A DNA stretch of 64,000 nt from Neobacillus jeddahensis (GCF_000612625.1 NZ_CCAS010000016.1:18962-82961); one strand, 5' to 3'; shown: positions 8,276-16,847, numbered from the stretch's first letter. Numbers and translations: made by a program. Notes: generated by a model from the sequence alone, not told the origin.

Positions 8276-9243
8276 TAGTTTCCACCCCTTCCACTAAATT
8301 GTCCTCCATTGCCGCCCATGCGGTTCATTCCACCCATATTGCCCATTCCTCCGATTCCGCCAAAACCGCCGCTTTGTATCCCTTTTCCTTGATTACTAGA
8401 GGAACTTCCAGTAGCCAATTGTGGTAGTTGGACTGTTTCTCCTTCTGAAAGTCCTTCCGAGATTTCGACATAGTCTTCATTGGCTAAGCCTGTTTTTACG
8501 GTTATTTGTTTGGTTCCTGTCTTTTGATTATCTGTACCAGCAACAATCACATATTTTTCACCATTTCCCGTATGAACGGCATCTAGTGGAACATAGAGGG
8601 CATCCTCTTTACTTTCTGTTAATATACTTGCTTCTGCACTCATCCCAACTTTTAGATTTTCAGGTTTATTAATCTCAATTGTGACGTCAAAAGTAGACAC
8701 TCCATTAGAAGAAGTTCCCTCGTTTGCTACTGTTTTTACTTTCCCTGTATAGGTTTGATCAGGGAAGGCATTCACTTTTAAATTAACAGCTTGTCCTTCT
8801 TTAATTTTGGTAATGTCTAGCTCATCGATTTGAACAACCGTTTGTAAGCTTTGATAGTTTGATATATGGGCGACAACTTGTTCAGTCGTCACTCGCTCCC
8901 CTGCTGTCACAGATAGAGTAGTAATTGTCCCATTTGCAGGTGCTGTGATAGGGTCACTCCCATCGGTAAAGGTAATTAATTCATCCCCTTCGTTTACCTG
9001 CTCACCTTCTGAAACTAATACTTCATCAATTTCATCATTATTAATAATGGATTTAATATCTTCACTGGTAACGGCCTGAATCGTCCCAGATCCGCTAATC
9101 TTTACTTCTAAAGTGCCTTTTTGAACATTTGCTGTTCTTTCTTGAGCGGACGCTGTTTGGGTACCTGCTTTTGCTGAATACCATTGATATCCAACAAACC
9201 CAACAACTAGTATACCGACTGCTATTAAAATCCATTTTTTCAT
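8275..9243 (-). CDS. MacA/HlyD-type efflux adaptor (membrane fusion protein)
   Basis: A 322-residue protein with an N-terminal membrane anchor (WILIAVGILVVGFVGYQWY) and the membrane-fusion order: first lipoyl half (VKISGSGTIQAVTSEDIKS), second lipoyl half (GTITTLSVTAGERVTTEQVV), beta-barrel (INKPENLKVGMSAEASILTE) and a membrane-proximal domain (VKTGLANEDYVEISEGLSEG). There is almost no helical hairpin between the lipoyl halves, as in Gram-positive YknX-like adaptors that do not need an outer-membrane channel. The last ~40 residues are a Gly/Met/Asn-rich tail. It is the first gene of the exporter-two-component block and is coupled to the ATPase gene. Confidence 0.93.
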   Translation of the reverse strand: MKKWILIAVGILVVGFVGYQWYSAKAGTQTASAQERTANVQKGTLEVKISGSGTIQAVTSEDIKSIINNDEIDEVLVSEGEQVNEGDELITFTDGSDPITAPANGTITTLSVTAGERVTTEQVVAHISNYQSLQTVVQIDELDITKIKEGQAVNLKVNAFPDQTYTGKVKTVANEGTSSNGVSTFDVTIEINKPENLKVGMSAEASILTESKEDALYVPLDAVHTGNGEKYVIVAGTDNQKTGTKQITVKTGLANEDYVEISEGLSEGETVQLPQLATGSSSSNQGKGIQSGGFGGIGGMGNMGGMNRMGGNGGQFSGRGGN

Positions 9244-9600
9244 ATTTCCATGGCTCCCTTTCTTGCCTGAACATGCTTCAGGTCATGATCAATTTTTGCT
9301 ACAGACCTCAATCCTGTTCGCCTTTCAGCTCTCCAGTCAATGAGTTTTCCTAAGATAAGTCTATTATTAAGTTTGTACCTTAATTTTTCCTTAAGGAAAT
9401 CATTGATGAAAATTTCCCTTGAAGTTATCGTTAATTACATTATCAGTTAACCAATTGAATCTATGTAATTTCTAGATGGATTCATCATTTTATAGACTAG
9501 AACAATTTTATTTAAAAATAATTATAAAATTTAAAAAATTCTTTCTTTCCTTTTTACTTTTACTATATAATAAATCACATAAAATATAAGGGGGAAATGT
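9244..9600. promoter_or_regulatory. Divergent gene-free interval with two palindromes and promoters
   Basis: The 357 bases between the exporter block (minus) and the symporter (plus) hold no credible gene. A 17-base inverted repeat CCTGAA-N5-TTCAGG is at 9266-9282, just ahead of the adaptor gene. A perfect 14-base palindrome TTTCCTTAAGGAAA is at 9386-9399 and resembles DtxR/MntR-type boxes. TATAAT at 9566-9571 after an AT-rich tract is a likely -10 for the symporter. Which proteins bind the palindromes is not known. Confidence 0.45.
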
Positions 9601-11064
9601 ATGGAACAGTTTGTAAATTGGCTTAGTGGAGTTATTTGGAGTCCTGCACTTATTTATTTATGTTTAGGGGTAGGTTTGTTTTACACACTTGCTACCCGAT
9701 TCCTACAAGTAAGACACATGAAGGATATTATTTCTTTAATGTTCAAAGGGAAGAAATCAGATGCTGGTATTTCATCCTTCCAAGCATTAACCCTAGCATT
9801 ATCAGGCCGAGTTGGAACGGGTAATATTGCTGGAGTTGCCACTGCGATTGCTTTTGGTGGACCAGGTGCTGTTTTCTGGATGTGGGCCATAGCCTTTTTA
9901 GGTGCAGGTTCAGCATTTGTTGAGGCAGCTTTAGGACAAGTATATAAAGTAAAGCAAGATGGGCAATTTCGTGGTGGTCCTGCCTATTACATAGAAAAAG
10001 GACTAAAAATGAAGTGGTATGCAGTATTATTTGCAGTTGTAACGGTGATTGCAACTGGTGTCCTATTACCAGGTGTACAGGCAAATAGTATTGCTGCAGG
10101 TATTGAAAATGCTTTTGATATAACGCCGGCCATTACTGGAGCAATTTTAGTTATTCTACTAGCAGTCATAATCTTTGGAGGAGTTAAGCGGATTGCCCGA
10201 GTGGCTGAAATTGTTGTGCCATTTATGGCTTTAGGCTATATCATTGTTGCATTGTTGATTACCTTGCTAAATATCTCGGAATTGCCAAATGTATTAAAAT
10301 TAATTTTCTCTAGTGCATTCGGTGCAGATGCAGCATTTGGTGGAATTTTAGGTGCTGCTATTTCCTGGGGAGTGAAACGTGGTATTTATTCAAATGAAGC
10401 TGGACAAGGTACTGCCCCGCATGCAGCAGCTGCTGCAGAAGTTTCCCACCCTGCTAAGCAAGGAATTGTACAAGCATTTTCTGTTTACATTGATACATTA
10501 TTTGTTTGTTCCGCAACCGCATTTATGATTTTGATTACAGGTATGTACAATGTTGTGCCAGAAGGAAAGGCAGCCATTGTCAATAACCTTGGTAATGTAG
10601 AACCAGGTCCCGTCTATACTCAAAGAGCAGTTGAATCTGTATTACCAGGATTCGGAGCACCATTTGTTGCTATTTCCTTATTCTTTTTCGCATTTACAAC
10701 GATTATGGCCTATTATTATATGGCAGAAACCAATCTTGCCTATATTAATCAAAAAGTAAAACGTGTTTGGACCGATTATCTCTTAAAAGTAGCAATATTA
10801 GGAATGGTTTTTTATGGTAGTATCAAAACAGCCGGCCTTGCTTGGACCCTAGGTGATATTGGCGTTGGAAGTATGGCTTGGTTAAATATCATTGCCATTC
10901 TCCTCCTATCAAAACCAGCCTTAAGGGTGTTAAAGGATTACGAGGCACAGCTGAAAGATGGAAAAGATCCTGTATTCGACCCAGTTAAACTTGGAATCAA
11001 AGATGCTGAATTTTGGGAACATGATTACTCCAAATCATTAGAAAACGAAGAAAAAATAGGATAA
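9601..11064 (+). CDS. Sodium/alanine symporter family protein (AGCS)
   Basis: A 487-residue transporter of the alanine/glycine:cation symporter family that brings in small amino acids with Na+ or H+. The start is marked by FVNWLSGVIWSPALIYLCLG, and the family core by GRVGTGNIAGVATAIAFGGP. Further conserved parts are RGGPAYYIEKGLKMKW, GVKRGIYSNEAGQGTAPHAA and TIMAYYYMAETNLAYI. About eleven TM segments can be traced. The ATG at 9601 has AAGGGGGAAA upstream. The gene stands alone and ends at its own terminator. Alanine is the likeliest substrate, but glycine or glutamine carriers share the same motifs. Confidence 0.93.
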   Translation: MEQFVNWLSGVIWSPALIYLCLGVGLFYTLATRFLQVRHMKDIISLMFKGKKSDAGISSFQALTLALSGRVGTGNIAGVATAIAFGGPGAVFWMWAIAFLGAGSAFVEAALGQVYKVKQDGQFRGGPAYYIEKGLKMKWYAVLFAVVTVIATGVLLPGVQANSIAAGIENAFDITPAITGAILVILLAVIIFGGVKRIARVAEIVVPFMALGYIIVALLITLLNISELPNVLKLIFSSAFGADAAFGGILGAAISWGVKRGIYSNEAGQGTAPHAAAAAEVSHPAKQGIVQAFSVYIDTLFVCSATAFMILITGMYNVVPEGKAAIVNNLGNVEPGPVYTQRAVESVLPGFGAPFVAISLFFFAFTTIMAYYYMAETNLAYINQKVKRVWTDYLLKVAILGMVFYGSIKTAGLAWTLGDIGVGSMAWLNIIAILLLSKPALRVLKDYEAQLKDGKDPVFDPVKLGIKDAEFWEHDYSKSLENEEKIG

Positions 11065-11084
11065 TATTAGAATGGATTATCAAG

Positions 11085-11113
11085 GGACAAACTTCCGTAG
11101 TTTGTCCTTTTTT
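11085..11113 (+). terminator. Terminator of the AGCS symporter gene
   Basis: A perfect 9-bp stem (GGACAAACT with AGTTTGTCC) with a 5-base loop, followed by TTTTTT, 20 bases after the stop codon. Confidence 0.9.
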
Positions 11114-11133
11114 CGGCTTATTCCAAATAAATA

Positions 11134-11159
11134 TGAAACTTTTCGCAGCATATTTCGTA
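11134..11159 (+). promoter_or_regulatory. ECF-sigma (SigW-like) promoter ahead of the TerD fusion gene
   Basis: TGAAAC (11134-11139), 16 bases, then CGTA (11156-11159). This is the consensus layout of SigW-type extracytoplasmic-function promoters in Bacillus. Transcription would begin near 11167, about 98 bases before the gene. A separate TATAAT at 11222-11227 could give vegetative expression. The TerD-family yce operon of B. subtilis is known to be under general and ECF sigma factors, which fits. Confidence 0.6.
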
Positions 11160-11264
11160 CACTTTAGGAGTAGATAAAACACAAAATACTACGGAGTTTT
11201 ACCCTTTTTTTAAAATAGATTTATAATGTACATAAGATGAAAAAATAAACAAGGAGTGAAAAGT

Positions 11265-12734
11265 ATGGGAGTTTCTCTTAGCAAGGGACAAAAAGTGGAT
11301 TTAACAAAGTCTCATCCTGGCCTGCAAAATGTCGTTGTTGGTTTAGGCTGGAACGTTAGCCATATGGGTTCCAATTTCGACTTAGATGCCTCGGCATTTT
11401 TATTAGGTGAATCTGGTAAGGTCAACAGTGATCAAGATTTTGTTTTTTATAATAATCCTTCAGGTGGAAATGGCTCTATCCTTTATAGCGGGGATAATCG
11501 AATTGGTTCTGGTGTAAAGGATGATGAGCAGATCCAGATTGATTTAAGCCGTGTACCAGCACATATCCATCGTATTGCCTTTACCATAACCATTCACGAT
11601 GCACAGGTGAAACGACAAAATTTCGGACAAGTGTCAGATTCCTATGTGCGCATTTTTAACCAAATGAGCAATGAGGAAATAATGAGATTTAACTTAGGTA
11701 AAGATTTTACTGTTGAAACAGCGATTGTTGCTGCAGAGTTATACAGACATAATGGAGAGTGGAAATTCAATGCTATTGCAAGCGGATTCCAAGGTGGATT
11801 AGCGGCATTATGTCGTAACTTTGGAATAACGGTGGATGATCCCCCTATAATTACACAGCCATCCCCATCCACTCAGCCGCAAAATTTCCAACAGATTCAA
11901 AGCAGCGGTTACAACAATCCGCAACATCAAACGAATCAATATCAGTCAAACCAACAAAACCAGTCTAACCATCATGTATTCGAACAAAGTCAGCAGCCTG
12001 TCCATCTTCAGCCGGAAACTCGACCATATCAACAGCCTGCTTATGGTTATCCAGCGCAGTCAACGTATCCAACCAATACTAGTTCACGACAAACATATGG
12101 CGGAGATGATATTGTTTGTCCGCGTTGTCATTCCACAAATGTACGAACTGGGAAAAAGGGTTTTGGACTTGGTAAAGCTGCAATTGGTGGCCTAATCCTC
12201 GGACCCGTTGGCCTCCTTGGAGGATTTATTGGTAAAAATCAATTAAAGCTTACCTGTAATAGTTGTGGTAACTCATGGTCTCCTTCACAAACAGACTATG
12301 CCGAGTGGGCAAATAACCAAAAGAGGAAGGCACAAGACTTGTTCAATCGTTATAAGAGTCAAGATGTCCTCGATGCGGTTGTGGCAGCCTGTGCTTTAGT
12401 GGCGATGGCGGATGGATACTTAGATACTTCTGAGCGTCAAAAAATGCTCGAATTTGTTCATCAAAGTGATGAATTACGTGTTTTTGATACTAACAAAGTC
12501 ATTCAACGCTTTAATCTTTTTATTTCCAAAATGGAAAATGATCGAATGATGGGCCGTGCAGAAGCATTTCGAGCACTTGGGAAAATTAGAACAAAACCAG
12601 AAATCGCCAGGCTCGTAGCGCGCTACTGTATTGCGATTGGTTATGCGGATGGAAATTTCGATCCAAATGAGCAGCAAATAGTGTCTGATATCTGTCGCGA
12701 GCTTGGACTAAATCCAGCTGAATTTCTTTCATAA
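11265..12734 (+). CDS. TerD - zinc ribbon - TerB fusion protein (stress/tellurium-resistance family)
   Basis: A 489-residue three-part protein. Residues ~1-190 are a TerD domain (MGVSLSKGQKVDLTK, GLGWNV, FDLDASAFLL, acidic Ca2+-binding loops such as DDEQIQIDLS). Residues ~200-280 form a Gln/Asn/Pro-rich linker. A zinc ribbon follows (CPRCHSTN and CNSCGNSW) with a Gly-rich hydrophobic stretch between the Cys pairs (AAIGGLILGPVGLLGGFIG), possibly membrane-associated. Residues ~365-489 are a TerB-like helical domain (ALVAMADGYLDTSERQKM, AIGYADGNFDPNEQQIV). Ter proteins are linked to envelope stress, tellurite and phage inhibition. The ATG at 11265 (AAGGAG nine bases upstream) is preferred to a GTG at 11256. 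It stands alone, without other ter genes nearby. Confidence 0.9.
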   Translation: MGVSLSKGQKVDLTKSHPGLQNVVVGLGWNVSHMGSNFDLDASAFLLGESGKVNSDQDFVFYNNPSGGNGSILYSGDNRIGSGVKDDEQIQIDLSRVPAHIHRIAFTITIHDAQVKRQNFGQVSDSYVRIFNQMSNEEIMRFNLGKDFTVETAIVAAELYRHNGEWKFNAIASGFQGGLAALCRNFGITVDDPPIITQPSPSTQPQNFQQIQSSGYNNPQHQTNQYQSNQQNQSNHHVFEQSQQPVHLQPETRPYQQPAYGYPAQSTYPTNTSSRQTYGGDDIVCPRCHSTNVRTGKKGFGLGKAAIGGLILGPVGLLGGFIGKNQLKLTCNSCGNSWSPSQTDYAEWANNQKRKAQDLFNRYKSQDVLDAVVAACALVAMADGYLDTSERQKMLEFVHQSDELRVFDTNKVIQRFNLFISKMENDRMMGRAEAFRALGKIRTKPEIARLVARYCIAIGYADGNFDPNEQQIVSDICRELGLNPAEFLS

Positions 12735-12740
12735 TCACAA

Positions 12741-12779
12741 AGAGCCTCATTTTCCGACGCGGAAAGTGAGGCTTTTCTC
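12741..12779. terminator. Shared terminator between the TerD fusion and selB
   Basis: A 12-bp stem (GCCTCATTTTCC with GGAAAGTGAGGC, one G-T pair), loop GACGC, then TTTT on the plus strand and A/T-rich sequence on the other side. It lies between two convergent stop codons. Confidence 0.85.
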
Positions 12780-12780
12780 T

Positions 12781-14664
12781 TTAGTTCATCCAAACTCGTT
12801 TGTTTTCAACACGCTTTGTGAATCCCTTTGCATCTAATCTTTCTAAAAAAGGAATCATATATTTCCTTGAAAGGTCAAGGACATCCTTCGCATCTCCAAC
12901 CTCAAATTCTTGACTTGTTTTACTTTGAAGTTTTTCAACGGCTTCTTTGAATATCTCGCCATGATAGGCGAACTGCTCATCCAATTGAACAATTATGCTT
13001 TGATCTTCAAGAAATTTTTTCAAGTCTAATTCAAGCTTTTCAGGTATACCAGCCGTCGAAAAATAGTCTTTTAGGTAGCGTACCTTTAATCCATCCTTTT
13101 TTAAGTCATCAAGGAGATTTTCGGTTCGCTTTGCCCAGCTTTTCGGAATATGGGGAACAAAACTGGAAAGAGATACATATTGTTCTTTCCGTTTAAAGAT
13201 TCCGTTCAATATTCCATTTTCCACGACAAAATCGAGCAAGGCTTTCGGAAACCGCTTTTGCAATGATTGCAATAGTTCTGCCTTATTTATGCCCGTCTTC
13301 AATGAAAAGAGATGATGAAATTCCTGTAATTTATCATAAATATCTTCTTCGATAGAATTGATAATTTGCCCTAGTGTATACTCTTTTCCATTATATAAGA
13401 CAAATTCACTTTCGTTTAAATGCTCGGCTAATGTCAATTCGTCAAGAGCTGTCCGCTTAATTAATTCATGAAGAGGAAGGCTTTTTGCCTCCACTAATGC
13501 TGCAGTAATACGTTCCTTTGGTGTCCCCACTTTTTTCTTCTCAAGTTCTTCAATGGTTTGGTTCCCAAATCTATACTTATTACCAAGTGGATCAATTACC
13601 CATCCTCCGCCAATTGTCTCTTGCGGACTTGGTCTACGTATAATAAAACGATCGCCACGTTTTGTAAGAATCTCCTCCTCCAGCCTTAGCTGGCAAAGAA
13701 TCTCACCATTTTCCTCATTAATCTCATTCCGATCAAAAAACACAATTCGCCCCATCACTTCGGTCGTCCCTATATGAAGCCTGATCGGCATCCGCTGCTT
13801 GACCATATGATCTAGGTCCATAACGACTCGAATAGCTACATCAACAGTTTTGGTCACAATAAAATGATTGGAAGAAACCAGTACATCTCCACGTTCTAAA
13901 TCCTCTTTAGAAATATTTGAAAGGTTGATAGCCGCCCTTTGTCCGGCATATGCCTTATGTGCCGACTTATGGTGGACTTGGATTTGCCTGGCCCTTACTT
14001 CCATTCCCTTTGGCATAATTGATAGAAGCTGTCCTTCCTCCACTGTTCCTTCATAGACAGTCCCACGAACCACAGTCCCTTGACCTTTAACCGTAAACAC
14101 CTGATCAATCGGGAGTCGGAAGGCCCCTTTAGCATCACGCATTTCTTGTTCCTTTAATGTTCGAATGACCAATTCTTTTATTTCAGTTATTCCTTTTTTC
14201 GATAAACTATCGATTAAGACAAAGGGAGCTTCTTCAAAAACAGTTCCGTTTAGCTCATTTAAAATATCATCTTTGACCAATTCAATAAATTCTTCGTCCA
14301 CTCGGTCTATTTTTGAGATGGCCACTATTCCATTTTTTACACCTAAAAATTTTAAAATATCAAGATGTTCTCTAGTTTGCGGCATAACCCCTTCATCAGC
14401 CGCCACAACAAGGACGACCAAATCAATTCCAGCTACCCCGGCGATCATTTGACGAATAAAGCGTTCATGCCCAGGAACATCAATGACGGAGATTTGGACT
14501 TCATCGTCTTCGTATAAAGGAGCAAATCCTAGTTCGATCGAGATTTGCCGTTCTTTCTCCTCTTTTAAACGGTCCGTATCGACATTGGTTAATGCTTTGG
14601 TTAACGACGTTTTCCCATGGTCAATATGACCGGCCATTCCAATTGTAAAATATCTTTTTTCCAA
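12781..14664 (-). CDS. selB: Selenocysteine-specific translation elongation factor SelB
   Basis: A 627-residue GTPase that carries selenocysteinyl-tRNA to UGA codons marked by a SECIS hairpin. The G domain has GHIDHGKTSL, DVPGHERFI and AISKID, followed by EF-Tu-like domains (VFTVKGQGTVVRGTV, RARQIQVHH). The C-terminal ~200 residues are the winged-helix repeats typical of SelB (KRTALDELTLAEHL, KTGINKAELLQSLQKRF, KDVLDLSRKYMIPFLERLD), which bind the SECIS RNA and are absent from EF-Tu. The start is TTG at 14664 with GAAGGTGG four bases upstream. selA, selD and the selC tRNA are not in this window, so they must lie elsewhere if the system works. No selenoprotein gene is seen nearby. Confidence 0.93.
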   Translation of the reverse strand: MEKRYFTIGMAGHIDHGKTSLTKALTNVDTDRLKEEKERQISIELGFAPLYEDDEVQISVIDVPGHERFIRQMIAGVAGIDLVVLVVAADEGVMPQTREHLDILKFLGVKNGIVAISKIDRVDEEFIELVKDDILNELNGTVFEEAPFVLIDSLSKKGITEIKELVIRTLKEQEMRDAKGAFRLPIDQVFTVKGQGTVVRGTVYEGTVEEGQLLSIMPKGMEVRARQIQVHHKSAHKAYAGQRAAINLSNISKEDLERGDVLVSSNHFIVTKTVDVAIRVVMDLDHMVKQRMPIRLHIGTTEVMGRIVFFDRNEINEENGEILCQLRLEEEILTKRGDRFIIRRPSPQETIGGGWVIDPLGNKYRFGNQTIEELEKKKVGTPKERITAALVEAKSLPLHELIKRTALDELTLAEHLNESEFVLYNGKEYTLGQIINSIEEDIYDKLQEFHHLFSLKTGINKAELLQSLQKRFPKALLDFVVENGILNGIFKRKEQYVSLSSFVPHIPKSWAKRTENLLDDLKKDGLKVRYLKDYFSTAGIPEKLELDLKKFLEDQSIIVQLDEQFAYHGEIFKEAVEKLQSKTSQEFEVGDAKDVLDLSRKYMIPFLERLDAKGFTKRVENKRVWMN

Positions 14665-14839
14665 GCTACCACCTTCTTAATCGTTCTACCATTCTACTGT
14701 AGCCTTAATGGTACATTTGTTCAAGCTAACATTTACAAGGGAAAGATTTTCACGAATCCTCCACATTATCACCGTCCATGTTATACATAGGTATGCTATG
14801 TTGAAGAGAAGACATTTTAACAGCAAGGGAAGAAGGCAA

Positions 14840-15259
14840 ATGAAAAAAGTAATCGGGCCATTTCTGGCTGCAATTATTCTAATTAGTGGATGTCAGAATA
14901 GTGAACCAAAGGCAAGTGATGTGAAAAAGCCCCTCTCTGAACCAAAACAAATGATAGAAACGAAATCAGGCTCTACCACTTTTCCATACCCAAACTTGTT
15001 AGCCACTCAAGAACAAACTTATTCTCTCTTAGCAATTGGAGAACAGGATGAGCAATCTCCCATTGAAGAGAATCAAAATGTCATTGAAAACGTAAAAAAC
15101 ATTTTGAGTTTACCGACACAGGAAATAGCCCAGAAAGCTTTTCCCGAGTTACAACTAAACAACATGGCATACATTCTGTTTAACCAGACTGGTATTGTAC
15201 ACCAATCAAAAAATTTAAAAGAACTTACTCGCTTTTTACAAGAACATCCCCCGAAGTAA
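14840..15259 (+). CDS. Small lipoprotein of unknown function
   Basis: A 139-residue protein with a clear lipoprotein signal: MKKVIGPFLAAIILISGC, with the lipid-bearing Cys at position 18. The mature part is hydrophilic and contains an Asn/Glu-rich middle and a folded-looking end (SLPTQEIAQKAFPELQLNN, LKELTRFLQEHPPK). The ATG at 14840 is chosen because the signal peptide begins there and GGGAAGAAGG lies upstream; upstream in-frame starts would bury the signal. I do not recognise the family. It is expected on the outer face of the cytoplasmic membrane. It is divergent from selB and separated from mntH by a hairpin pair. Confidence 0.75.
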   Translation: MKKVIGPFLAAIILISGCQNSEPKASDVKKPLSEPKQMIETKSGSTTFPYPNLLATQEQTYSLLAIGEQDEQSPIEENQNVIENVKNILSLPTQEIAQKAFPELQLNNMAYILFNQTGIVHQSKNLKELTRFLQEHPPK

Positions 15260-15329
15260 AAATCAATTGTCTAGGGTTTCTCCCTCAATGTACTAGATAA
15301 TTAATCATTAGCTTCCTTCACATAATAAA

Positions 15330-15403
15330 GCTGAGTTTCGCATTTTATGCGTAGCTCAGCATCATTTTTAAAACCAGACCGCATGCTCTGGTTTTTTATT
15401 TTT
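15330..15403 (+). terminator. Double hairpin with terminator after the lipoprotein gene
   Basis: A long interrupted hairpin (15330-15360: GCTGAG, internal loop, CGCAT with ATGCG, CTCAGC) is followed ten bases later by a standard terminator (AAACCAGA with TCTGGTTT, 15371-15394, then TTT). Together they separate the lipoprotein transcript from the mntH promoter. Confidence 0.75.
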
Positions 15404-15457
15404 GCTTATTTTCCCTAAATTTAATATAATCATTTTATACAAATTGCACTAGTGCAA
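15402..15457 (+). promoter_or_regulatory. mntH promoter with palindromic operator
   Basis: TTGCTT (15402-15407), 17 bases, then TATAAT (15425-15430). A perfect 14-base palindrome TTGCACTAGTGCAA lies at 15444-15457, over the expected transcription start, where a repressor would block initiation. MntR would be the expected manganese repressor of mntH in Bacillus, but this palindrome only partly resembles the published MntR box, so the binder is uncertain. Confidence 0.6.
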
Positions 15458-15518
15458 CATTTATTCACATACGAACAAACCTTGCTCGTACGAAAAAAGA
15501 TAAAAAGGATGGTGACTT

Positions 15519-16823
15519 ATGACCAATACTAATTCATATGCAGTCCACAGAGACCAAGCAGCTGAACAGAGAACTATTTCTGCTGCTAGAGATGCCATAA
15601 ATGGAAAAGTGAAAGGAATACGGGCGTTATTACCGTTCATTGGTCCTGCCTTCATCGCTTCCATTGCGTATATAGATCCAGGAAATTTTGCCACGAACAT
15701 TCAAAGTGGTGCCCGTTTTGGATATAGGATGCTATGGGTAATCGTTTTAGCAAACCTGATGGCTATGCTTCTTCAAAACATGTCTGCGAAAATCGGGATT
15801 GCAACAGGAAAGAATTTACCCGAGCTTTGTCGTGAGTATATGCCAAAATGGCTCACGATGATCATGTGGATTGTTTCTGAACTTGCCGCTATGGCAACCG
15901 ACCTAGCTGAGTTTTTAGGTGCCACTTTGGCGTTAAATTTACTGGCAGGAATCCCCATGCTTTTTGCCACCCTTATAACGGGATTGGTCACCTATTTAAT
16001 CTTAATGCTTGAAAAATTTGGCTTCCGCCCATTGGAAAAGTTTATCGCTGCCTTTGCGATGCTAATCGGGTTATGTTATTTAGTCGAAACGATTCTTTCT
16101 AGACCTGATTTTTCACAAATTGCTTATCATAGTGTTGTTCCATGGATAGGGAACAAAGAAAGTATTATGTTAGCAGTTGGTGTGATTGGTGCGACTGTCA
16201 TGCCTCACGCTATTTATTTACACTCTAGCCTAACGCAAAATCGGATTGTGCCAAGAAACGATGCAGAGAAAATAAAAATCCAAAAATTTAGTACAAAAGA
16301 GATTCTGATTGCGATGACGCTTGCAGGCTTTGTCAATTTGGCAATGATGTATATGGCAGCCTCCGTTTTCCATTCATCTGGTCAAAGTCGTATTGCCGAT
16401 CTGACAACAGCTTATCACACGTTAACACCATTGCTCGGGGCAGCGGCAGCCAGTGTATTCCTTATCTCATTACTGGCTTCAGGAATTTCAAGCTCTGTCG
16501 TAGGGACGATGGCCGGACAAGTAATTATGCAAGGGTTCGTTGGTTTTAGCATTCCTTTATGGATCCGCCGCTTAGTGACAATGCTACCTACTGTCATCAT
16601 CGTTGCTATCGGTTTCGATCCAACTCAGACGCTCATTATTAGTCAGGTCATTCTAAGTATTGTCTTACCATTTCCCATCATTGCCCTAATTTATTTCACC
16701 CAAAAGAAAGAATTGATGGGCGTGTTAACAAATAAACGGATCACAACTATTTTTTCTAGCCTTTTTGCGATCATCATCCTCGGTTTAAATGTCTGGTTAG
16801 TTTTGCAAATATTTGTAGACTAG
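15519..16823 (+). CDS. mntH: NRAMP-family divalent metal (Mn2+) transporter
   Basis: A 434-residue proton-coupled Mn2+/Fe2+ importer of the NRAMP family. The metal-site helix carries IAYIDPGNFATNIQSG (the DPGN motif), and the second unwound helix has VIGATVMPHAIYLHSSL (the MPH motif). Eleven TM segments can be followed. The N-terminal ~35 residues are a hydrophilic cytoplasmic lead. The ATG at 15519 has AAGGATGGTGA upstream. The gene stands alone, with its own promoter and terminator; control by manganese through a repressor is likely from the palindrome at the start site. Confidence 0.96.
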   Translation: MTNTNSYAVHRDQAAEQRTISAARDAINGKVKGIRALLPFIGPAFIASIAYIDPGNFATNIQSGARFGYRMLWVIVLANLMAMLLQNMSAKIGIATGKNLPELCREYMPKWLTMIMWIVSELAAMATDLAEFLGATLALNLLAGIPMLFATLITGLVTYLILMLEKFGFRPLEKFIAAFAMLIGLCYLVETILSRPDFSQIAYHSVVPWIGNKESIMLAVGVIGATVMPHAIYLHSSLTQNRIVPRNDAEKIKIQKFSTKEILIAMTLAGFVNLAMMYMAASVFHSSGQSRIADLTTAYHTLTPLLGAAAASVFLISLLASGISSSVVGTMAGQVIMQGFVGFSIPLWIRRLVTMLPTVIIVAIGFDPTQTLIISQVILSIVLPFPIIALIYFTQKKELMGVLTNKRITTIFSSLFAIIILGLNVWLVLQIFVD

Positions 16824-16847
16824 TAAATTACCATTAAATTTGCATAC

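Noticed and set aside
15260..15518. Possible yybP-ykoY manganese riboswitch upstream of mntH
   Set aside because: The hairpins seen lie before the promoter and lack the conserved core; they end the preceding transcript.
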